Assembly (NCBI GenBank): GCA_038324085.1
Contig: JBBQHP010000025.1
Coordinates: 1 to 64,000 of the forward strand
DNA: 64,000 nucleotides
Direction of reading: 5' to 3'
Origin: Ga0077523 sp038324085
GTDB taxonomy: Bacteria > Pseudomonadota > Gammaproteobacteria > Burkholderiales > Ga0077523
Shown here: one piece after another, positions 52,658 through 61,333 of the stretch
Position numbering within the stretch: position 1 is the first letter of the stretch
How the letters are laid out: the number at the start of each line of letters is the position of its first letter
Notes under the pieces: generated by a model
Told to the model about the DNA's origin: nothing
Databases searched by the model: none
What the model saw: the letters and a program-made list of their open reading frames with translations, nothing else
Position numbers and translations under genes: made by a program

Positions 52658-53965
52658 GTGCTAGAACATCCCCTGCAAGATCCAGCCGAAACAGCTTTCA
52701 CCTGCGAGCGCGCGGCTGACATTCCCGGCCGCCTCGCCGCACTCGAGGACCTGAACCGCGCCCTCCAGCGCGAGGTCGTGCAGCATCGCGTCGCGGCCGA
52801 ACTCGCGCGCGGCCAGTCGGAAATGCTGATCGAGTCGCTCAATTTCCTCGCGGCCGAATCCAATCTCGACAAGTTCCTCGGTCACGTGCTCAAGGTCACG
52901 GTGCAGCAATTGCAGGGCGTCGGCGGGACGCTCTGGTTCCCGGACCCGACGACCCGGTCGATCCGGTTGTACCTTGAATACCTCGATTCGCAGATCATCC
53001 CCGCTGCCGATTCGCACCATCCCGCCGTGATGCATCCGCCGCCGGTGGGCGGGCGGCCCGTGTCGACGTTCCCCACGGTGCGTGCGGAAACGTACGTCCT
53101 GTCGGACGAGGTCTCGGGCATGCCGGAAGAGAACCGCGCCTACATCAACTCGCTCGGCGTTCGCACCCTGCTGACGGTCCCGATGGTGCTCGGCACGGAA
53201 ACCGTGGGCTGGATCTGCGTGCGCAGCAGCCAGGCCGATCCGCGGGAGCTGGAGAGCAAGATCTACCTGGCCGAAGCGCTCGCCGGTCAGGCCACGCTCG
53301 CCGTGCAGATGGCGCGGCTGTCGGACCAGGCGCGGCAGGCAGCGGTGCTCGAAGAGCGCAACCGCATCGCGCGCGACATCCACGACACGCTGGCGCAGGG
53401 CTTCACCGGCGTCGTCGTCAATCTCGAAGCGGCCAACCGGTCGCTCAAGAAGCACAACACCGAACTCGCGGTCCAGCACATCGAGCACGCGCGCAGCCTC
53501 GCGCAGGCCGGGCTCGCCGAGGCGCGCATCTCGGTGGGCGCGCTGCGCCCCCAGGTATTGCAGCGGGCCGATCTGGCGGAGGCATTGCGCGCGCTGATCC
53601 GGCGCTTCGAGGGCAGCGAGTCGCTGCGTTCCACCGTGCAGACCGTCGGCGACCGGACGCCCCTGCCGGCCGACGTCGAGAACGAATTGCTGCGCATCGC
53701 GCAGGAAGGCATGACCAATGTGCTGAAACATGCCGGCGCGCGCAATGTGGAATTGAAGCTGGTCTTCGACGGGGACGCGGTGCGCCTGTCGATCACCGAC
53801 GACGGCCTCGGCTTCGACACGGGGGCGCATCACGAAGGCTTCGGCCTGGTCGGCATGCGCGAGCGCGCCGAGCGCATCGGCGCCCGCCTGGTCGTCGTCA
53901 GTCGCGCCGGCCAGGGCACGCAGGTGGAAACGATCGTGCCACGGGGCAGCCTGGGCCATGCGTGA
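52658..53965 (+). CDS. NarL-type sensor histidine kinase with GAF domain
   Basis: 435 aa from the GTG at 52658 behind CAAGGAAGG. An N-terminal coiled coil (30-60) precedes a GAF domain (about 60-220), then a HisKA_3 dimerisation domain with phospho-accepting His242 in RIARDIHDTLAQGFTG, and an HATPase_c domain (DDGLGFDT, GFGLVGMRERAERIGARL). No transmembrane segment, so it senses a cytoplasmic signal. The stop overlaps the response regulator start by eight bases. Confidence 0.93.
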   Translation: MLEHPLQDPAETAFTCERAADIPGRLAALEDLNRALQREVVQHRVAAELARGQSEMLIESLNFLAAESNLDKFLGHVLKVTVQQLQGVGGTLWFPDPTTRSIRLYLEYLDSQIIPAADSHHPAVMHPPPVGGRPVSTFPTVRAETYVLSDEVSGMPEENRAYINSLGVRTLLTVPMVLGTETVGWICVRSSQADPRELESKIYLAEALAGQATLAVQMARLSDQARQAAVLEERNRIARDIHDTLAQGFTGVVVNLEAANRSLKKHNTELAVQHIEHARSLAQAGLAEARISVGALRPQVLQRADLAEALRALIRRFEGSESLRSTVQTVGDRTPLPADVENELLRIAQEGMTNVLKHAGARNVELKLVFDGDAVRLSITDDGLGFDTGAHHEGFGLVGMRERAERIGARLVVVSRAGQGTQVETIVPRGSLGHA

Positions 53966-54626
53966 TTCCCGGCAGGAAGCGCCCGCGCGCCCGCGCGCGG
54001 CGAGCGGCGCGCGCATCCGGGTGCTGATCGCCGACGATCATTCGCTGGTCCGGCACGGGCTCGCCGCGATCATCAACATGGAAGAGGACACCGCTGTGGT
54101 CGGCGAGGCCGGCGACGGCGAAGAGGCGATCGCGTTGTGGCGCGAACTGCGCCCGGACGTGGTGCTGATGGACCTGCGCATGCCCCGGCTGGAAGGCGTG
54201 GAAGCGATCAAGCGCATCCGCAGCGAGGATCCGCACGCGGCCATCATCGTGCTCACCACCTTCGACCACGACGAGGACATCTATGCGGGCCTGCGGGCGG
54301 GAGCAAAAGCCTATCTGCTGAAGGACGTGGAGCCGGAAGAGCTGTTCCGCTGCATCCGCACCGTGCACGCCGGCGAGGCCTACCTGCAATCGAAGGTTGC
54401 GGTGCGCCTCGCCCAGAGAGTCCACGACGAATCGCTGACGGGCCGGGAAGAACAGATCCTCAAGCTGCTCGCCGAAGGCAAGAGCAACCGTGCCATCGGC
54501 CAGGCGCTGTTCATCACCGAGAGCACGGTCAAGAGCCATCTGAAGAGCCTGTTCGTGAAGCTCGACGTCACCAGCCGCGCGGAAGCCGTGGCGCTCGCCG
54601 CCCGCCGTGGCCTGGTGAAGTTCTAG
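53958..54626 (+). CDS. NarL/FixJ-type LuxR-domain response regulator
   Basis: 222 aa. The receiver domain (about 20-140) has acidic residues D26-D27 (LIADDHSLV), phospho-acceptor D72 (VVLMDLRMP) and a Lys in KAYLLKD. The C-terminal LuxR helix-turn-helix is LTGREEQILKLLAEGKSNRA, IGQALFITESTVKSHLKSL. Translationally coupled to the kinase. The downstream TRAP genes are 325 bases away and could be targets. Confidence 0.95.
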   Translation: MRDSRQEAPARPRAASGARIRVLIADDHSLVRHGLAAIINMEEDTAVVGEAGDGEEAIALWRELRPDVVLMDLRMPRLEGVEAIKRIRSEDPHAAIIVLTTFDHDEDIYAGLRAGAKAYLLKDVEPEELFRCIRTVHAGEAYLQSKVAVRLAQRVHDESLTGREEQILKLLAEGKSNRAIGQALFITESTVKSHLKSLFVKLDVTSRAEAVALAARRGLVKF

Positions 54627-54950
54627 GGTCGAGTGGCCCGCGGAACCCGCCCTCTCCCTCGAAAGGGTGAGTTCCGACTAGCGCCAACGGGCCCGGATGA
54701 ATCCATCGTTCGCCTGATGCGCTGCAGCGAATGCGCTCACACAATCGAAAGCACGGACGGCGGAGAACTGTCGAGAATCGACGCACGCCAACGGTGCGGG
54801 AAACGCGGGATCGGCACCATCTCGACGCGTCTGCTCCGCAAGCGGAAGATGCGCGTACCCTTGCAGCATCCGGCGGCCCGTGAGGGCGGGCTGACCGGCG
54901 ATCCGTAACGGAAAATCCATGCGGCAACGAACGAGTGGTTCAAACTGCGG
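54627..54950. other. Intergenic region before the TRAP operon
   Basis: 324 bases without a supported gene. CCCTCTCCCTCGAAAGGGTGAG at its start is reminiscent of a weak hairpin (CCCTC/GAAAGGG) but lacks a T-run. A 91-codon open frame on the plus strand has no homology signal and no ribosome binding site. The TRAP operon promoter is presumably near the end. Confidence 0.4.
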
Positions 54951-55553
54951 ATGAAGTCCTGGCTCGCGCTTGCCGGCCTGATCGATGCGACCAACCGTCG
55001 CGTGGGTCACGCGGTCAGCTGGCTGATCCTGCTGGTGACCCTGGTGAGCGCCTGCAATGCCATCTCCCGCAAGGCATTCAGCATCAGTTCGAACGCCTTT
55101 CTCGAGATCCAGTGGTACCTGTTCGCCGCGGTGTTCCTGCTGGCGGCGGGTTATACGCTGCTCGACAACGAGCACGTTCGCGTGGACATCCTCAACACCC
55201 GCTTCCCGATCCGGACGCGGCTCTGGTTCGAACTGTTCGGCACGGTGTTCTTCCTGGGTCCGCTCACCGTGCTCATGCTGTGGTACGGCTGGCCCTATTT
55301 CATGGTCTCCATCACCAGCCGGGAAGTCTCGCTGCAGGCCGGCGGGCTGATCCTCTGGCCGGCGAAGCTGCTGATCCCCGCGGGCTTCCTGCTGCTGTTC
55401 CTGCAGGGCCTGTCGCAGGCGATCAAGCTGACGGCCGCGCTCGCCGGGCGCCATCCGGCGGCGGCGCTGATCGACCGGCATGCCGCACAGGAAGAAGCCG
55501 CAGCCGCGGCTGCGGCGATTCGGGAGCACTCCGGTGACGGGAGCCGTGCGTGA
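54951..55553 (+). CDS. TRAP transporter small permease (DctQ type)
   Basis: 200 aa with four membrane helices (about 15-38, 48-66, 88-112, 128-150), the DctQ plan. AFLEIQWYLFAAVFLLAAGY and NEHVRVDILNTRFP are diagnostic. The C-terminal ~35 residues are Ala-rich and cytoplasmic. The stop overlaps the large permease start as GTGA. Confidence 0.92.
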   Translation: MKSWLALAGLIDATNRRVGHAVSWLILLVTLVSACNAISRKAFSISSNAFLEIQWYLFAAVFLLAAGYTLLDNEHVRVDILNTRFPIRTRLWFELFGTVFFLGPLTVLMLWYGWPYFMVSITSREVSLQAGGLILWPAKLLIPAGFLLLFLQGLSQAIKLTAALAGRHPAAALIDRHAAQEEAAAAAAAIREHSGDGSRA

Positions 55554-57025
55554 CGTCCTTTCTGGCGGAGAACATCGGGCCGCTGATGTTCGTCGGCCTG
55601 GTGATCTTCCTGCTGCTGGGCTACCCCGTCGCCTTCGCGCTCTCGGCGGTGGGCCTGCTGTTCGGTTTCATCGGCATCCAGCTCGGACTGCTGCATCCCC
55701 AGTTGCTGCAGGCGTTGCCCCAGCGGGTCTACGGCATCATGCAGAACGACACGCTGCTGGCGATCCCGTTCTTCACGTTCATGGGCCTGGTGCTGGAGCG
55801 CAGCGGCATGGCCGAGGAGCTGCTGGACACGCTCGGCCAACTGTTCGGCGCGGTGCGCGGCGGCCTCGCCTATTCGGTGATCTTCGTCGGCGGCCTGCTC
55901 GCGGCGACCACCGGCGTGGTGGCAGCTTCCGTCATCGCCATGGGTCTCATCTCGCTGCCGATCATGCTCCGGCACGGCTACGACAAGCGCCTCGCAACGG
56001 GGGTTATCGCGGCATCCGGCACGCTCGCGCAGATCATCCCGCCCTCCCTCGTGCTGATCGTGATGGCGGACCAGCTCGGCAAGTCGGTGGGCGACCTCTA
56101 TCGCGGGGCGCTGGTGCCGGGCCTGATGCTGATGGGGATGTACGCCGGCTACGCGTTGCTGGTGAGCATCTTCAGGCCGGCGTCGGCACCGGCGCTCGCC
56201 GCATCGGCACGCACGCTGCGGGGCTGGGCGCTGGGCCGGCGCGTGTTGTCGTCGCTGATCCCGCCCGTGGTGCTGATCTTCCTGGTGCTGGGCACGATAT
56301 TCCTGGGGATCGCCACCCCCACCGAGGGCGGGGCGATGGGCGGCTGCGGCGCACTCGCGCTCGCGGCGCTGCGAAAGCGGCTGTCCCTCACGGTGCTGCG
56401 CCAGGCGATGAGCGTGACGACGAAGCTTGCATGCTTCGTGATGTTCATCCTGATCGGCTCGACTCTGTTCGGGCTGGTGTTCCGCGGCGTGAACGGCGAC
56501 CTGTGGGTGGAGCACCTGCTGACCGCGCTGCCCGGCGGCGCGTTCGGGTTTCTGCTCGTGGTGAACGCAATGGTGTTCGTGCTCGCGTTCTTCCTCGATT
56601 ATTTCGAGCTCGCGTTCATCATCGTGCCCCTGCTCGCCCCGGTCGCGGACAAGCTGGGTGTCGATCTGGTGTGGTTCGGCGTGCTGCTGAGCGTGAACAT
56701 GCAGACCTCGTTCCTCCATCCGCCGTTCGGTTTCGCGCTGTTCTACCTGCGCAGCGTCGCGCCGAAGGCGGTGAAGACCTCCGACATCTACTGGGGCGCG
56801 GCGCCGTTCGTGTGCATCCAGCTGCTGATGGTGGGCCTCATGATCGTGTTCCCGAGCATCGGCAGCGTGAGCCACAAGGGGCTCGACACCGGCACCACGA
56901 TGCGCCTGGACGTACCGGTCAGCGACGATTTCGAATCGGCACCCGGCACCTTCGAACTGCGGCCTGAAGACCTCACCGGCTACGGCCCTCCCAAAACCGA
57001 ACCCAAGGCAGACCACGAGCAATGA
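55550..57025 (+). CDS. TRAP transporter large permease (DctM type)
   Basis: 491 aa starting at a GTG in the GTGA overlap. The DctM subunit carries out sodium-driven uptake. IPFFTFMGLVLERSGMAEEL, AATTGVVAASVIAMGLISLP and GTLAQIIPPSLVLIVMADQL are conserved transport blocks. The C-terminal ~50 residues form a hydrophilic tail beyond the last helix. ATGA overlap with the binding-protein gene. Confidence 0.94.
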   Translation: MTSFLAENIGPLMFVGLVIFLLLGYPVAFALSAVGLLFGFIGIQLGLLHPQLLQALPQRVYGIMQNDTLLAIPFFTFMGLVLERSGMAEELLDTLGQLFGAVRGGLAYSVIFVGGLLAATTGVVAASVIAMGLISLPIMLRHGYDKRLATGVIAASGTLAQIIPPSLVLIVMADQLGKSVGDLYRGALVPGLMLMGMYAGYALLVSIFRPASAPALAASARTLRGWALGRRVLSSLIPPVVLIFLVLGTIFLGIATPTEGGAMGGCGALALAALRKRLSLTVLRQAMSVTTKLACFVMFILIGSTLFGLVFRGVNGDLWVEHLLTALPGGAFGFLLVVNAMVFVLAFFLDYFELAFIIVPLLAPVADKLGVDLVWFGVLLSVNMQTSFLHPPFGFALFYLRSVAPKAVKTSDIYWGAAPFVCIQLLMVGLMIVFPSIGSVSHKGLDTGTTMRLDVPVSDDFESAPGTFELRPEDLTGYGPPKTEPKADHEQ

Positions 57026-58113
57026 AGCGAAGAGCTTTTCTGGCCGGCGCCGCCACCGGTGCCGTGGCCGCAGGCGCGAGCCTCAGCGGCGCGGCGGCGA
57101 GCGAGCCCGCGCTGCGCTGGCGCATGGCGTCCAGCTTCCCGAAGAGTCTCGACAACATCTTCGGGGCGGCGGAACTGCTGGCGGCCCGGGTCAAGGCGAT
57201 CACGAACGGCCAGTTCGAGATCCGCGTCTTCGCGGCCGGCGAGATCGTGCCGGGGTTCGAGGTGCTCAATGCGTGCGAGCAGGGCACGGTGGAATGCGGC
57301 CAGACCCAGGGCTTCTATTTCATCGGCAAGAACAAGGCGTTCGCCTTCGACAGCGCGTTGCCCTTCGGGCTCAACTCGCGCATGCAGAACGCCTGGATGT
57401 ACAACGGCGGCGGCCTCGAGCTGACGCGCGAGCTGTATCGCGAACACAACACGATCAATTTCCCGGCGGGCAATTCGGGCGCGCAGATGGGCGGCTGGTG
57501 GCGCCAGGAATTCGGCAGCATCGCCGACCTGCGCGGGCGCAAGGTGCGCATCCCTGGCATCGCCGGCGAGATCATGGCGCGGCTGGGCGCCGTGCCGCAA
57601 AGCATCCCCGGCAGCGACATCTATCCCGCGCTGGAGCGCGGCACCATCGACGCGGCCGAATGGGTCGGGCCCTACGACGACGAGAAGCTCGGCTTCTATC
57701 GCGTGGCACCGCACTACTATTTCCCGGGATGGTGGGAAGGCTCGAGCTGCCTCGAATTCCTGGTGAACCTCACCGAATGGAACAAGCTGCCGCCGGCGTA
57801 TCGCGAAGCCTTCGAAATGGCGGCTGCGGAAGCGAACGTGCGCATGGTCGCCGCGTACGACGCGAAGAATCCGCCGGCGCTCGCCCGCCTGGTGCAACAG
57901 GGCGTGAAACTGCACGCTTTTCCGAAGGACGTGATGGCGGCGGCCTTCAAGATCTCGAACGAGTTGTACGAGGAAGAATCCGCGACCAATCCCGTGTTCC
58001 GGAAGTTCTTCCAGTCGTGGAAGACGTTCCGCTACGCGCAGTATCAGTGGTACCGCATCGCGGAAGCGTCGTTCAGCAACTTCATGGCGGGGCAGCATCT
58101 GTCATCCAGATGA
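57022..58113 (+). CDS. TRAP transporter substrate-binding protein (TakP/DctP type)
   Basis: 363 aa. Signal with a twin-arginine-like start (KRRAFLAGAATGAVAAGASL; RR at 3-4). AGNSGAQMGGWWRQEFGSIA, LRGRKVRIPGIAGEIMARLG, IYPALERGTIDAAEWVGPYD and YYFPGWWEGSSCLEF are the TakP-family signature blocks, containing the Arg, Trp and Asn that bind a 2-oxo or similar monocarboxylate. So the importer likely takes a keto acid or related carboxylate. It ends the TRAP operon; the molybdenum hydroxylase genes start 154 bases downstream. Confidence 0.92.
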   Translation: MKRRAFLAGAATGAVAAGASLSGAAASEPALRWRMASSFPKSLDNIFGAAELLAARVKAITNGQFEIRVFAAGEIVPGFEVLNACEQGTVECGQTQGFYFIGKNKAFAFDSALPFGLNSRMQNAWMYNGGGLELTRELYREHNTINFPAGNSGAQMGGWWRQEFGSIADLRGRKVRIPGIAGEIMARLGAVPQSIPGSDIYPALERGTIDAAEWVGPYDDEKLGFYRVAPHYYFPGWWEGSSCLEFLVNLTEWNKLPPAYREAFEMAAAEANVRMVAAYDAKNPPALARLVQQGVKLHAFPKDVMAAAFKISNELYEEESATNPVFRKFFQSWKTFRYAQYQWYRIAEASFSNFMAGQHLSSR

Positions 58114-58267
58114 CGCCACCGCTCACAGCAATGGGGGAACGTGCGTCCGATCCGGGCAGGCCAGCAGCGTCTGGCCTCCGGGATCCGCGCGCGTTCCGCT
58201 CTGGATTGGCCCCGAGGAGCATCGAAGGGCCGCGTTTTTTCGCCACTCGCAAGGAGGGATTGCAGCC

Positions 58268-58732
58268 ATGCCGCAACTGAGCATCAACGGTCAGAGCTAC
58301 TTCACCGATTCGCCGCCCGATTCACCCCTGCTCTGGGTGATCCGCGAAGACCTGCGCCTCACCGGCACCAAGTTCGGGTGCGGCGGCGGTTTCTGCGGCG
58401 CCTGTACCGTCCACATCAACGGCGAGCCGGTGCGCTCGTGCGTCGTCAAGCTGGGTGACGTGGACAGCAACGCCCTCATCACCACGATCGAAGGCCTCGA
58501 CCCCGCCGACGCGCATCCGGTGCAGCGCGCCTGGATCGAGCACGAGGTGCCGCAGTGCGGCTATTGCCAGTCGGGACAGATCATGCAGGCCGCGGCACTG
58601 CTCGCGGTCAATCCCGATCCCACGACCGACGAGATCGTGCAGCACATGAACGGCAACCTGTGCCGCTGTGCCACGTACTCGCGCGTCGTCAATGCGGTTC
58701 ATCGCGCCGCGGAACTCGCGAAGGAGGCCTGA
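58268..58732 (+). CDS. [2Fe-2S] subunit of isoquinoline-1-oxidoreductase-like hydroxylase
   Basis: 154 aa; start after AAGGAGGG. Two Fe-S clusters: plant-type ligands C38, C43, C46, C58, then C97, C100, C132, C134. TKFGCGGGFCGACTVHING and CGYCQSGQIMQAAALLA are the family signatures. No signal peptide of its own, so it may be exported by hitch-hiking on the partner's twin-arginine signal. Partner gene starts 3 bases after the stop. Similar to IorA. Confidence 0.93.
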   Translation: MPQLSINGQSYFTDSPPDSPLLWVIREDLRLTGTKFGCGGGFCGACTVHINGEPVRSCVVKLGDVDSNALITTIEGLDPADAHPVQRAWIEHEVPQCGYCQSGQIMQAAALLAVNPDPTTDEIVQHMNGNLCRCATYSRVVNAVHRAAELAKEA

Positions 58733-58735
58733 GCC

Positions 58736-61183
58736 ATGGACGACCACAAGACACAGAAGCAGGGTGTGACGCGCCGCGATTTCCTGGTGCGCTCCACCGT
58801 CATCGCAGGCGCCGGCTTCATGAGCATCGGCGTACCCGGCCTGGGCGGTGTCAAGAACGCCGGCGCGGCCGGTACCGCCGCCTACACGCCGTCCATCTGG
58901 TTCACCATCACGCCGGACGGCAAGACGACGATGCACATCGTCAAGGCCGAGATGGGCCAGCACATCGGCACCGGTCTCGCCCAGGTCATCGCGGAAGAAC
59001 TCGAAGTCGGCTGGGACGACGTGCGCCTCGACACGCCGCTCGACAGCGTGGCGAATTTCGGCGTCTACGGCCTCGCCTACACCGTGAACAGCGGCAGTAT
59101 CACCACCGAGTTCGACCGGATCGCCCGCGCGGGCGCCGCCGGCCGCATGGCGCTCATGGATGCGGGCGCCAAGGTGCTGGAGGTACCCGTGGAGGAATGC
59201 CACGCGAGCGACAGCCGCGTGATCCACAAGGCTTCCGGCCGCTCGATCGGTTACGGCGAGATCCTGCAGAAGGTGAAGCTCGATCGGACGTTCGCGTACC
59301 CGAACGACTTCAAGGGCATCGCGTTGAAGCCGATGAGCGAATACAAGCTGATCGGCAAGTCGGTCCCGTCGCTCGACATTCCGGCCAAGACCAACGGCAA
59401 GGCCAAGTACGGCATCGACGTGTTCCTGCCGAACATGGCCTATGGCGCGCTGGTGATTCCGCGCACGCGCTACGCGTCCAAGGTCGTGTCCATCGACGAT
59501 TCGGAAGCGAAGAAGATCCCAGGCTTCATCAAGGCGGTGAAGATCGAGGAGGCCATGGGCAAGTGCACGGGCTGGGTGGTGGCGGTGGCGGACAAGTTCC
59601 CCACGGCCATGAAGGCGGCCAAGGCGCTCAAGGTGAAGTACGAAGCCGGCCCGTACGCGAACCTGGGCTCGGCCGATCTCGTGACGCAGTACAAGGCGCT
59701 CGCGATGAACGAGAAGGAAGGCGCCGCGTGGGTGCTCGAGGGCGACGTCGACAAGGGCTTCGCCGATGCCGAGAAGACCATCGAGATGGAATACACGACG
59801 GACATGATCTGTCACGCGACCATGGAGCCGCTCAACTGCACCGTGCAGCTCAGCAACGGCGAATGGCACGTGCACATCGGCACGCAGAGCACGTCCTTCG
59901 CGCGCATGACCCTGACGGGCTACCTCGCGGCCACGCTCAAGAAGAAGCCCGAGGACCTCAAGGTGTTCGTGCATCAGTATCTGGTCGGCGGCGGCTTCGG
60001 CGGCAAGCAGGACTACGACGACATCCTGGCCGCGGCCTGGTGCGTGAAGGAAGTGGGTCGGCCGGTCAAGCTGATCCATACCCGCGAATCCAACTTCGCC
60101 ACGAGCTTCGCGCGCACGCCGACGTACCACAAGCTGAAGGCCGGCATCCGCGACGGCGAGCTGGTGGCGATGAACCAGGACATCGTGTGCGGCTGGATGG
60201 GTGCGCGTTTCGGCGTCGGCAAGAAGTACGGTTCCGACTGGCTGCAGCTCGATTCGGTCGATGGTCGCAACAAGGACATCGACCAGTGGTCCATCGGCGG
60301 CAGCGACCACTGGTACGACGTGAAGAACCACCGCGTGCGAGCGTGGAACCACGAGAACACCACGTGGGCGGTACAGGCGAGCGCGCTGCGCACGGTGTCG
60401 AACTCGTACAACATCTTCGTCGTCGAGTCGTTCATGGACGAGGTCGCGCACGCGGCCGGACGTGATCCGCTCGATTTCCGTCTTGCCATGCTGAACGGCA
60501 AGGGGGGCAACCGGGGCATTCCCAACTCGGGCTATGCGTCGGGCACGCCGTCGGACTACTACATGGACCGGCTGTGGATCTCGTTGCCGTGGGCCTCGGA
60601 GAATTCGTGGCCACTGTACGAGTCCGCGACCGTCGGCGGCGCCCTGCGTCTCGCCAATTGCCTGCGCATCGCGGCGGGCAAGGCGGGCTACGGCAGCAAA
60701 CGCCTGCCGCCCAACACCGGCATCGGCATCGCGGTGACGGCGGCGGAGGAGCGACAGAGTCCCACGTGGGTCGCGGGCATCGCGGAGGTGACGGTGGATC
60801 CCGCCACCGGCGCGTACACGATCAACAAGCTCACCATCGCCATGGACCCGGGCATCGTGGTCAATCCGAAGAACGTCGACGCGCAGATCCGTGGCTCGGC
60901 GCTGTGGGGGGCGAGCCAGATCATGTCGGAGCGGCTCACGCTCAAGAACGGCTCGTTCGAGCAGCAGAATTTCGACACCTACCATCCGATCCGGCTGGCG
61001 CAGGTGCCGGAGATCGATGTCACGATCATCTCCTCGGACCATCATCCGAGCGGGGTCGGCGAACCGGCATCGACGGTCGTGGCACCGGCGGTGGCCAATG
61101 CGATCTTCAATGCCGTGGGCGCGCGAGTCCGGCACATGCCGATCACGCCCGAAGCGGTGCTGGAGGCGATGAAGAAGGCGTAA
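58736..61183 (+). CDS. Molybdopterin-binding subunit of isoquinoline-1-oxidoreductase-like hydroxylase
   Basis: 815 aa, start after GAAGGAGG. A twin-arginine signal (TRRDFLVRSTVIAGAGFMSI; RR at 13-14) marks it as periplasmic. The xanthine-oxidase molybdopterin fold is present, with VGGGFGGKQDYDDILAAAW and a C-terminal GVGEPASTVVAPAVANAIFN; the Glu in GVGEP is the catalytic-base position. No FAD subunit or CoxM-type gene is nearby, so electrons probably go to a cytochrome. Substrate could be an N-heteroaromatic or an aldehyde. Similar to IorB. Confidence 0.92.
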   Translation: MDDHKTQKQGVTRRDFLVRSTVIAGAGFMSIGVPGLGGVKNAGAAGTAAYTPSIWFTITPDGKTTMHIVKAEMGQHIGTGLAQVIAEELEVGWDDVRLDTPLDSVANFGVYGLAYTVNSGSITTEFDRIARAGAAGRMALMDAGAKVLEVPVEECHASDSRVIHKASGRSIGYGEILQKVKLDRTFAYPNDFKGIALKPMSEYKLIGKSVPSLDIPAKTNGKAKYGIDVFLPNMAYGALVIPRTRYASKVVSIDDSEAKKIPGFIKAVKIEEAMGKCTGWVVAVADKFPTAMKAAKALKVKYEAGPYANLGSADLVTQYKALAMNEKEGAAWVLEGDVDKGFADAEKTIEMEYTTDMICHATMEPLNCTVQLSNGEWHVHIGTQSTSFARMTLTGYLAATLKKKPEDLKVFVHQYLVGGGFGGKQDYDDILAAAWCVKEVGRPVKLIHTRESNFATSFARTPTYHKLKAGIRDGELVAMNQDIVCGWMGARFGVGKKYGSDWLQLDSVDGRNKDIDQWSIGGSDHWYDVKNHRVRAWNHENTTWAVQASALRTVSNSYNIFVVESFMDEVAHAAGRDPLDFRLAMLNGKGGNRGIPNSGYASGTPSDYYMDRLWISLPWASENSWPLYESATVGGALRLANCLRIAAGKAGYGSKRLPPNTGIGIAVTAAEERQSPTWVAGIAEVTVDPATGAYTINKLTIAMDPGIVVNPKNVDAQIRGSALWGASQIMSERLTLKNGSFEQQNFDTYHPIRLAQVPEIDVTIISSDHHPSGVGEPASTVVAPAVANAIFNAVGARVRHMPITPEAVLEAMKKA

Positions 61184-61333
61184 GCCTGACGATCGGAGCC
61201 GGCATTCCCCGCCCTGCGGCGTAACCGCCGCGGGGCGGCGCCGGTTTCCGGCAAGCACGATTTCGAGCGAGGCACGACGGGAAGCGCAAGCTTGCCGCCG
61301 GGCCGCGCCGTCCCTTCACGGGGGTAGCAGACG

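Noticed and set aside
54633..54908. 91-codon open frame before the TRAP operon
   Set aside because: No ribosome binding site, no homology signal, and the composition does not differ from non-coding surroundings.
58322..61258. 978-codon minus-strand frame opposite the molybdenum hydroxylase genes
   Set aside because: Antisense shadow; the plus strand encodes clear Fe-S and molybdopterin motifs with good ribosome binding sites.
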